Of a stretch of DNA of 12,225 nucleotides, positions 6,688 through 11,689 are shown piece after piece; the stretch's first letter is position 1; every line of letters begins with the position of its first letter. This stretch comes from Actinomycetes bacterium (GTDB lineage Bacteria > Actinomycetota > CADDZG01 > JAHWKV01). The stretch spans positions 1 to 12,225 of the forward strand of contig JAJCYF010000181.1 of assembly GCA_029263035.1 (NCBI GenBank), written 5' to 3'. Under the pieces are notes generated by a model. It had not been told where the DNA came from. It worked only from the letters and a program-made list of their open reading frames with translations, and did no database searches. A program made the position numbers and the translations under genes.

Positions 6688-7320
6688 TCAGGGCGACACG
6701 GAGAGATCAACCAGGCCAAAGTTGTGGGCCTTGAGAACCGCCTCAATTCTTGAGTGAACGTTCATTTTGGCCAGGACCCGGGACACGTGGTTTCGAACGG
6801 TGTGGGGGCTGAGGCTCAAAATTTCTGAAATGGCGCCGGTGGTCTCGCCCTCACTCAACAGGACCAGGATCTGCATCTCACGATCAGTGAGGTTCAGCCC
6901 ACGGCGGCGCTGCTCGGCGATCTCCAGGAACCGGCCGACGGCCGACAGCGGAAAGGAGAGATTCCCGGATGCAGCCGACTTCACCGCAGGCACCAGGTTG
7001 TGCACGGTAAGAGCCTCCCCGAGAAATCCCGAACAACCCGCCTCGAGGGCCCGCAAAGCGAGCGTGTGGTCGCCGGATCGAGCTGTAGCCACGACTTTGA
7101 CGCCGGCCATCGTCAGCTTCAGCAAGCCAACCAGCCCCATCTCGACATCCGCCGGCGGGTCCACCTGAAGAAGTATTACGTCCGGCCGAGATTGAAGTAT
7201 TGGCTCAAGACCATCCTCGAATCGGTCGACGGTGCCCACCAACTCAACGCCGGCCGGCCACCGTTTGCGTCGAAGCAATTCCTGCGGTAGCGGGACGGTG
7301 CCCACAACGAGCACCTTCAC
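6688..7320 (-). CDS. NarL/LuxR-type regulator with degenerate receiver domain
   Basis: A transcription regulator with an N-terminal receiver-like domain (about 1-130) and a C-terminal LuxR/GerE helix-turn-helix (about 142-204; LTDREMQIL, recognition helix SPHTVRNHV). The receiver has lost its acidic pocket: the strand-1 Asp pair is replaced (VVGTVP), and the phosphoacceptor position after strand 3 (DVILLQV) is Gln52 instead of Asp, so phosphorylation control is unlikely. It is transcribed away from the peptide/protease genes. The open frame extends upstream to a TTG at 7497, adding 59 residues. I chose the GTG at 7320 because the extra segment has lower third-position GC and no domain, and because this start aligns with that of the related regulator at 9272. 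No ribosome binding site is visible at either start, so the start is uncertain. Its closest relative in the window is the product of 9272-9919. Confidence 0.82.
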   Translation of the reverse strand: MKVLVVGTVPLPQELLRRKRWPAGVELVGTVDRFEDGLEPILQSRPDVILLQVDPPADVEMGLVGLLKLTMAGVKVVATARSGDHTLALRALEAGCSGFLGEALTVHNLVPAVKSAASGNLSFPLSAVGRFLEIAEQRRRGLNLTDREMQILVLLSEGETTGAISEILSLSPHTVRNHVSRVLAKMNVHSRIEAVLKAHNFGLVDLSVSP

Positions 7321-7503
7321 GGCACGCGGGGGTACGGAACCTATTCGAAAGTCCGGTGCACGCGAAGACACTGAGTTGTCCGTCGAACACCTCCGGCCAT
7401 CAGGAGTGTCCAGGAGGGGGAGAGCTTCGGGACCTCGGTACGAGAGTCCCAGTATCTCCACTTGCGCTGAAATTTCACCGAGATCCGCCCGCTCCAAGCG
7501 CCA

Positions 7504-7524
7504 TTTGGGCGGAAATGACCCAAA
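7504..7524. promoter_or_regulatory. Inverted repeat TTTGGG-N9-CCCAAA, candidate operator
   Basis: A perfect 6-9-6 dyad in the divergent region between the regulator (minus strand) and the peptide gene (plus strand), about 94 bases upstream of the peptide ATG. Spaced dyads of this size are typical LuxR-family dimer sites. Which protein binds is inference. Confidence 0.35.
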
Positions 7525-7548
7525 CGCGTCAGATGAAGTTGATGCAGG

Positions 7549-7580
7549 TTGGTCTACCGGAACCGGGTTCGCCGGACCAA
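7549..7580 (+). promoter_or_regulatory. Nested dyad in front of the peptide gene, candidate activator site
   Basis: TTGGTC (7549-7554) and GACCAA (7575-7580) form an outer dyad, and GAACC-G-GGTTC (7560-7570) forms an inner one with nearly the same centre. A possible -10 (TATTAC, 7589-7594) follows, with no recognisable -35 at the correct spacing, since the dyad occupies that place. This arrangement fits an activator-dependent promoter starting near 7600, a few bases before the ribosome binding site at 7606-7611. The -10 assignment is weak. Confidence 0.4.
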
Positions 7581-7617
7581 GCTGGCTGTATTACAACCCA
7601 ACTTCAGGAGGACGAAC

Positions 7618-7809
7618 ATGAATAACCGATCCGCCAGAACTTCAAGCTCCTCGGAACTGGCCGGTGAACTGGCAGTTCAACTACCCACCCGCCGGCTCAC
7701 CGCAACGGTTTCCCTGCTTGGACTTCCCCTTGTGGGTGTGAGTGATGTGGGGGTCAACGTCGACACCACCGGGCCCGGATGGCTTATCGGGTCTCTCGGC
7801 TCCGTCTAG
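7618..7809 (+). CDS. Small peptide gene, candidate precursor of a processed or modified peptide
   Basis: Encodes 63 residues that match no family I know. The ATG has an excellent ribosome binding site (AGGAGG, 7606-7611, 6 bases upstream), which makes translation likely. Residues 1-22 are polar, Ser-rich and leader-like (RSARTSSSSELAGELAVQL, 4-22, including a helix-prone ELAGELAVQL). Residues 23-63 form a hydrophobic, Gly/Val/Leu/Ser/Thr-rich part with a PTRR junction (23-26), a DVGVNVDTTGPGW stretch (43-55) and a C-terminal GSLGSV. There is no Cys and only one Trp, so a thioether or disulfide peptide is excluded, while Ser/Thr chemistry or simple proteolysis remains possible. It is directly followed by the PqqD-like/M50 protease gene and flanked by two related LuxR regulators. 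Precursor status is inferred from size, two-part composition and context. A regulatory peptide or bacteriocin are alternatives. Confidence 0.68.
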   Translation: MNNRSARTSSSSELAGELAVQLPTRRLTATVSLLGLPLVGVSDVGVNVDTTGPGWLIGSLGSV

Positions 7810-7833
7810 GCGCTGCCTGCTTCGTTGGAAACC

Positions 7834-7861
7834 GGGAGAGGACCCGCCCGGGCCCTCTCCC
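7834..7861 (+). terminator. Strong hairpin between peptide and protease genes, candidate attenuator
   Basis: GGGAGAGG (7834-7841) pairs with CCTCTCCC (7854-7861), and the inner CCC/GGG extends the stem to 11-12 pairs with one A-C mismatch and a very small loop. It begins 25 bases after the peptide stop and ends 7 bases before the protease ATG. There is no T-run (GAAAACC follows), so partial termination, RNA stabilisation of the peptide message or translational damping are all possible. Such structures are common between precursor and processing genes. Confidence 0.5.
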
Positions 7862-7868
7862 GAAAACC

Positions 7869-9107
7869 ATGACTACCCAAACACAAGCTCCTCCGCTCGC
7901 TGAGGGGGTACGGTTGCTGGGCGAATTCAAGGGGGCGGGCTCGACCTGCCCGGGATACCTGCTTCGTCGCCCGGACGGCACATTCTTCATGGTGTCCGCG
8001 CTCCTTTACGGACTGGCGGAGGAACTTGACGGCCGGCGCGGCCACAACGAGATTGCCGCACGGCTCAACTCGCGATTCAACCGAACTCTCAGCCACGAAG
8101 ACGTCGGGGTGCTGATCAAGAAGCTCGAACCACTAGGCGTCATCGAGGGAACGCCGGGCGCCGGGGCTGCGCGGCCGCTGCTGGGAACCTCCGCCTGCGT
8201 TACGCTCATCTCCCCCCGCTTCGTCCTCCCCGCCGCCCGCTTTCTCCGACCCCTCTTTCACCCGGCTGTTGTCCTATCCGTCCTCGCCGCCACGGTAGCC
8301 GTACAGTTCGCTGTAACCCGCACTCAACTCCCCCTGGCACCCGCGGATGCGTTCAGGGATCCAGCCGTGGTGCTGGCCGTCCTGGCGATTACCCTTCTGG
8401 GCGGCCTTTTCCATGAGTTGGGACACGCATCCGCCGCCGTTTACGGAGGAGCAAAACCCGGGCCCATCGGGGTAGGTATACACCTGCTCTGGCCGGCCTT
8501 CTACACCGACACCACCGAGTCCTACCATTCGGATCGCCTAGCTCGGGTGCGAACCGACCTGGGTGGTGTGTACTTCAACTTTCTGCTTTCGGTGACCCTC
8601 GGCCTGGCCTTCGCGATTACGGGCAATCCCATGTGGTTCTGGGCGATGCTGGCCCAGGACCTGACCGTGGTCCAGCAATTCCTACCCTTTCTAAGACTCG
8701 ACGGCTACTATCTGGCCTGCGACCTGGCGGGAGTGCCCGACTTGTTCTCCGAGATGGGATCCGCGCTGAGGCGGCGTCGCCGAGGAACGCACAACAGTCC
8801 GGACGGGCCGGTCCTCAGGCGGGGCGTCGGGGCCTTCGTCCTGGCATGGAGCGTTGCCACGGTCGGCTTTCTCTGCTGGTTCGGCGTCAGGCTCACACTG
8901 GCAATACCGACCATCATCACCACCACGCTGGAGCTGGTGAGGGATTTATGGGGAACCGCGATTCAAAACCTGCTCCAAGATAATCCGGCGGCGGCTTTAG
9001 CCGGGCTGGTGGTCACCCTGCTGGTGGTGATCCAATTCTCGGCCCTCGTTATCCTGGCGCTCCGAGTGGTCCGGTTCGGAGCAGCTCGGCTCCCGGCCGG
9101 GTCTTGA
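7869..9107 (+). CDS. PqqD-like domain/M50-family membrane zinc metalloprotease
   Basis: A 412-residue integral membrane protease of the site-2-protease-like M50 type, in the group often labelled putative peptide zinc metalloprotease. Residues 15-95 resemble a PqqD/RRE-type winged-helix peptide-binding domain (YLLRRPDGTFFMVS, then EELDGRRGHNEIAARL). Zinc ligands: HELGH at 182-186, with Asp278 in FLRLDGYYL as the expected third ligand. About six membrane segments are seen (130-150, 164-185, 233-252, 255-275, 320-345, 375-402), and the FYTDTTESYHSDRLARVRTDLGG stretch (211-233) is typical of the group. The ATG at 7869 was chosen because the PqqD-like domain begins soon after it. No ribosome binding site precedes it, only a hairpin. 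An in-frame ATG at 7779 would overlap the peptide gene and add 30 uncharacteristic residues. Its position suggests it recognises, cleaves or exports the upstream peptide. Confidence 0.88.
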   Translation: MTTQTQAPPLAEGVRLLGEFKGAGSTCPGYLLRRPDGTFFMVSALLYGLAEELDGRRGHNEIAARLNSRFNRTLSHEDVGVLIKKLEPLGVIEGTPGAGAARPLLGTSACVTLISPRFVLPAARFLRPLFHPAVVLSVLAATVAVQFAVTRTQLPLAPADAFRDPAVVLAVLAITLLGGLFHELGHASAAVYGGAKPGPIGVGIHLLWPAFYTDTTESYHSDRLARVRTDLGGVYFNFLLSVTLGLAFAITGNPMWFWAMLAQDLTVVQQFLPFLRLDGYYLACDLAGVPDLFSEMGSALRRRRRGTHNSPDGPVLRRGVGAFVLAWSVATVGFLCWFGVRLTLAIPTIITTTLELVRDLWGTAIQNLLQDNPAAALAGLVVTLLVVIQFSALVILALRVVRFGAARLPAGS

Positions 9108-9114
9108 GTTTTCC

Positions 9115-9132
9115 AAGCCGGAAGTCTGGCTT
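9115..9132 (+). terminator. Weak hairpin after the protease gene
   Basis: AAGCC-GGAAGTCT-GGCTT begins 8 bases after the protease stop, with up to two more pairs possible inside, and is followed by only a short T-run (TTTA). It could be a weak terminator, but the T-run is too short to be sure. Confidence 0.3.
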
Positions 9133-9199
9133 TACGCCCGCCCTTCCAGTTTTGTCTGCGCCCCCGGCGCGGTTGATACCCTGGTTGCGAGATGGTAGC

Positions 9200-9224
9200 G
9201 CGGTTCCACCGGGGGCGGAACCGC
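9200..9224. promoter_or_regulatory. Perfect 8-base dyad upstream of the second regulator, candidate operator
   Basis: GCGGTTCC (9200-9207) and GGAACCGC (9217-9224) are perfect inverted copies separated by 9 bases, 48 bases before the TTG start at 9272. The half-site CGGAACC also occurs in the dyad at 7558-7564 in front of the peptide gene and at 7335-7341 by the other regulator. The same heptamer also occurs inside egt coding sequence, so sharing alone is weak evidence. Confidence 0.35.
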
Positions 9225-9271
9225 TGTGACAGGCGGCTAGGCTGCCTCACGAGAAAAGCCGGGGGCCCCTT

Positions 9272-9919
9272 TTGTACGCCAAGGTTCTGTTCGCAGTGCA
9301 GCAACTCATGATGCTCGAGGGCCTCTTAGCAGCAGTTGGTCCGTGCCCCAGCATCGACATCGTCGGCGCGACGCTCCGGCCATTCCATGCGGCCGCCCTG
9401 GTGCGATCGCTGGCACCGGACGTCATCGTCCTGGGCGTGGAACCCCAAGGGGCGAGTATCGGGTTGGCCGACGAACTTAGAGGAGATTGTGCCCGGCTGG
9501 GCGTGGTCATTCTCGCACGAACCCCGGATCACGTACTACAGCGAATGGCAATCGAGAGCGGCTGCGCCGCCGTGGTCGACCATGGGTCCAGCATTGATGA
9601 GCTGGTGGCGGCGGTTGAGGCCGCGTCCCGGGGCCGGACGACGGTGGCTCAAGCGACGCTGGAACGCATAGTTGATGGCAACGATCAGCGATCGCAACGT
9701 CCGCTGTTGACCCCAAGAGAAATTCAGATACTCACTCTTCTTGCCGCCGGGCAAAGCACGGCATCGATGGCCCGCTGCCTGACAGTGAGCCCCCACACCG
9801 TTCGGAACCACGTAAAAAATGTCCTCGCCAAGCTTGGTGCCCACACAAGGCTTGAAGCGGTTGTTCGGGGTCACGACCTGGGGTTCATCATGCAACAGCA
9901 GCATTGGAGCGCAGAGTGA
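9272..9919 (+). CDS. Second NarL/LuxR-type regulator with degenerate receiver domain
   Basis: A 215-residue regulator built like the one at 6688-7320: receiver-like domain (about 2-125) and LuxR/GerE helix-turn-helix (about 145-205; LTPREIQIL, SPHTVRNHV). The recognition helix is identical to that of the first regulator over SPHTVRNHV, and the two continue with similar VLAK and RLEAV/RIEAV segments, so they are paralogs that may bind similar sites. The receiver lacks the strand-1 acidic pair (VLFAVQQ), and Gly55 stands where the phosphoacceptor Asp should be (DVIVLGV). The TTG at 9272 is the only usual start codon between the upstream in-frame stop (9227-9229) and the first conserved strand. 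No clear ribosome binding site precedes it. It lies 164 bases after the protease gene with its own dyad upstream, so it may be separately expressed. Confidence 0.88.
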   Translation: MYAKVLFAVQQLMMLEGLLAAVGPCPSIDIVGATLRPFHAAALVRSLAPDVIVLGVEPQGASIGLADELRGDCARLGVVILARTPDHVLQRMAIESGCAAVVDHGSSIDELVAAVEAASRGRTTVAQATLERIVDGNDQRSQRPLLTPREIQILTLLAAGQSTASMARCLTVSPHTVRNHVKNVLAKLGAHTRLEAVVRGHDLGFIMQQQHWSAE

Positions 9920-9974
9920 CGGCAATTAGATCCAATTGGCTTAACCCAATCTCTATGCTGCCGATAGATTGGCC

Positions 9975-10571
9975 ATGGACATCTACTCGGTCAGCTGGCA
10001 GGCTGCGGTTGAATCTGCGGGAATCTGGCCGGTAACCCTCGTCCTGGGCCCGCAGCAGCGTCTGTACGTGTTGTGCTACCACCGGTCGGACGGCGAGGAG
10101 CGGGTTCTCACCGCCGGGGGGACCACCTGCAAGTTCGCCGGCATCGAGACGCTCAACGAATTTCTGCTGGGTCCCCATGCCGGGGTGCCGGCGGATGTCC
10201 ACCTCGCCCTGGAGGTGCTGTCCGGCCTGAGTCCCGACGGACTGTCCCAGGAGCTTTTTCCTCGTGTACCCGTGGAGCAGGCCCTCTATTGGATTGCCGG
10301 GGGCAGAATGCTGGCCTCCGAAGCCCAGGCGCAAAACCTGCTCGATGTCCTGGCCTTCCTGAACGACTGGCACGACTCCCTCGCCGAGCTTGGTCTGCCC
10401 GGTGAGTGGCCCGAGGAGCTGGACGACGCCGCCGCCATGTTGACCGACGTGGTGGTCACGCACCAGATCACCACGCTGGAGGTAGCGGAAAGGCTTGAGG
10501 TCAAGAGCCTCCGGCCGGTGCTCACCACCGCGGTTGCACAGCTGTTGAGCTGGAGCGCGGGCCCGGGATAG
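9975..10571 (+). CDS. Protein of unknown function
   Basis: A 198-residue, acidic, probably cytoplasmic protein. I do not recognise its family. The N-terminal half has alternating hydrophobic strands (WPVTLVLGPQQRLYVLCYH, 18-36) suggestive of a beta-sheet domain. The C-terminal half looks helical (residues 98-190: EQALYWIAGG, NLLDVLAFLNDW, EVAERLEVKSLRPVL). Cys34 and Cys52 are the only cysteines, and there is no signal peptide or membrane segment. The ATG at 9975 has no obvious ribosome binding site. A possible -10 (TATGCT, 9954-9959) just upstream hints at a very short or absent leader, and an ATTGG-N6-CCAAT dyad (9935-9950) lies beside it. The gene follows the second regulator by 55 bases and converges on sufC with only 6 bases between stops. 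It could belong to the accessory system, to the Suf block or to neither. Confidence 0.75.
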   Translation: MDIYSVSWQAAVESAGIWPVTLVLGPQQRLYVLCYHRSDGEERVLTAGGTTCKFAGIETLNEFLLGPHAGVPADVHLALEVLSGLSPDGLSQELFPRVPVEQALYWIAGGRMLASEAQAQNLLDVLAFLNDWHDSLAELGLPGEWPEELDDAAAMLTDVVVTHQITTLEVAERLEVKSLRPVLTTAVAQLLSWSAGPG

Positions 10572-10577
10572 ATCCTC

Positions 10578-11366
10578 TTACTGAGGCGCCTGCGACTCCG
10601 ACTCCTCCAACTCCACCCGGAACTGGTCGTAGCCTTTGGCTTCAAGGTCCAAAGCCAGGTCCTTGCCGCCGGATCGGACGATCCTGCCTTTGATCAAGAC
10701 ATGGATGAATCCCGGCTGAATGTAGTTCAGCAGGCGCTGGTAGTGGGTGATGACAACCATGCCGCGGGTCTCGTTGTGAACCTTCAGAACGCCGGCAGAG
10801 ACCTCCTTCAAGGCGTCGATGTCCAGACCGGTGTCCGTCTCGTCCAGGACTGCAAGATCCGGATCCAGCACCGCCATCTGAAGCACCTCGGCCCGCTTGC
10901 GCTCGCCGCCGGAGAAGCCGGCGTTTACGTAACGATTGATGATCGAGTTGGGTACCTCCAGCAGGTCCATCTTGGTCTGAAGGTACTTACGAAACTCCAG
11001 GGGACCCAGCACCTTGTCCGAGTGAACCGCGTTGTAGGCCGTGCGGAGGAAGTTCACCACAGAGACTCCGGGAATCTCGGTCGGGTACTGGAATGCCAGG
11101 AAGATGCGCTTGCGGGCGCGCTCGTCCGGGGAGAGGTCCGCCAGATCCTCACCCTTGAACAGGATTCGGCCTTGGGTTACCTGGTACCCCGGCTTGCCCA
11201 TCAAAACGCTGGCCAGGGTGGACTTGCCCGACCCGTTTGGCCCCATGATGGCGTGGATCTCGCCGGGAAAGACCTTGAGGTCCACCCCGCGGAGGATCTC
11301 CTGGGCGTCGTCGCCTTCGCCGACGGAAACATGCAGGTTCTCAATTACAAGTAGTGGCTCGGTCAT
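10578..11366 (-). CDS. sufC: Fe-S cluster assembly ATPase SufC
   Basis: SufC is the soluble ABC-type ATPase of the SufBCD scaffold; its ATP cycle reshapes SufB-SufD during Fe-S cluster assembly. The 262-residue length is typical. Motifs: Walker A GPNGSGKST (42-50), Q-loop Gln93 in AFQYPTEIPG, signature FSGGERKRAE (151-160), Walker B LAVLDE (171-176) followed by TDTGLDIDAL, and switch His208 in VITHYQ. The ATG at 11366 was chosen over a 46-codon upstream extension: the protein begins with the standard MTEPLLVIENLHVSV, GGAGAGAG lies just upstream, and the ATG overlaps the Rieske gene stop as ATGA. No sufS or sufU follows; the next gene is convergent and the stops are 6 bases apart, so the operon ends here. 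Confidence 0.97.
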   Translation of the reverse strand: MTEPLLVIENLHVSVGEGDDAQEILRGVDLKVFPGEIHAIMGPNGSGKSTLASVLMGKPGYQVTQGRILFKGEDLADLSPDERARKRIFLAFQYPTEIPGVSVVNFLRTAYNAVHSDKVLGPLEFRKYLQTKMDLLEVPNSIINRYVNAGFSGGERKRAEVLQMAVLDPDLAVLDETDTGLDIDALKEVSAGVLKVHNETRGMVVITHYQRLLNYIQPGFIHVLIKGRIVRSGGKDLALDLEAKGYDQFRVELEESESQAPQ

Positions 11367-11689
11367 TTGACTCTCTCCATGGGTCCTCTTACGTACACAT
11401 CTCGCCCCTCGACCTTGGTCTCGTAGGGGGCGATGGACTGGGTGGCAGGCGGGTTGAGCACCTTGCCTGTGCGCATGTTGAAGCGCGAGCCGTGCTGGGG
11501 ACACTCGATCTCATCTTCCTCCAGCCAGCCGTCGTGCAGCTCCACGTAGTCGTGCGAGCAGATGTCGGAGGTCGCAAGAAACTCCTCGCCGGTATACGCG
11601 AGACAAACCGGCTCTCCTTCGACCTCAACCTGGAGGGTGGAACCCGGTTTGACTTCGTCGACGGTGGCGACCCTTACCCAGTCGCTCAT
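11363..11689 (-). CDS. Rieske [2Fe-2S] ferredoxin-like protein in the suf operon
   Basis: A 108-residue single-domain Rieske protein of the non-heme-iron-oxygenase ferredoxin type. The cluster ligands are Cys44 and His46 (CSH) and Cys63 and His66 (CPQH), in the usual CxH-N16-CxxH arrangement. It is soluble, with no signal peptide or anchor. Genes of this kind lie between sufD and sufC in many Actinobacteria. The role there is not settled in what I know; electron supply to cluster assembly is a reasonable inference. The ATG at 11689 overlaps the sufD stop by 4 bases and the stop overlaps the sufC start by 4 bases, so the three are translationally coupled. An oxygenase component is not encoded nearby, arguing against a dioxygenase role. 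Confidence 0.94.
   Translation of the reverse strand: MSDWVRVATVDEVKPGSTLQVEVEGEPVCLAYTGEEFLATSDICSHDYVELHDGWLEEDEIECPQHGSRFNMRTGKVLNPPATQSIAPYETKVEGRDVYVRGPMERVK

Noticed and set aside
7321..7497. 59-residue N-terminal extension of the first LuxR regulator from a TTG at 7497
   Set aside because: Third-position GC of the extension is clearly lower than in the body by hand count, no domain is visible, and the paralog lacks it. Not fully excluded, because neither start has a ribosome binding site.
7779..7868. Upstream in-frame ATG for the M50 protease overlapping the peptide gene
   Set aside because: The 30 added residues are basic and not family-like, there is no ribosome binding site, and the segment spans the hairpin and the end of the peptide gene.
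9199..9208. T-box-like TGGNACCGCG sequence on the minus strand
   Set aside because: No gene follows it on the minus strand, and it is one arm of the symmetric dyad at 9200-9224, which explains it better.
11367..11504. N-terminal extension of SufC
   Set aside because: It overlaps the Rieske gene in another frame; the ATG at 11366 has a ribosome binding site and begins the standard SufC sequence.
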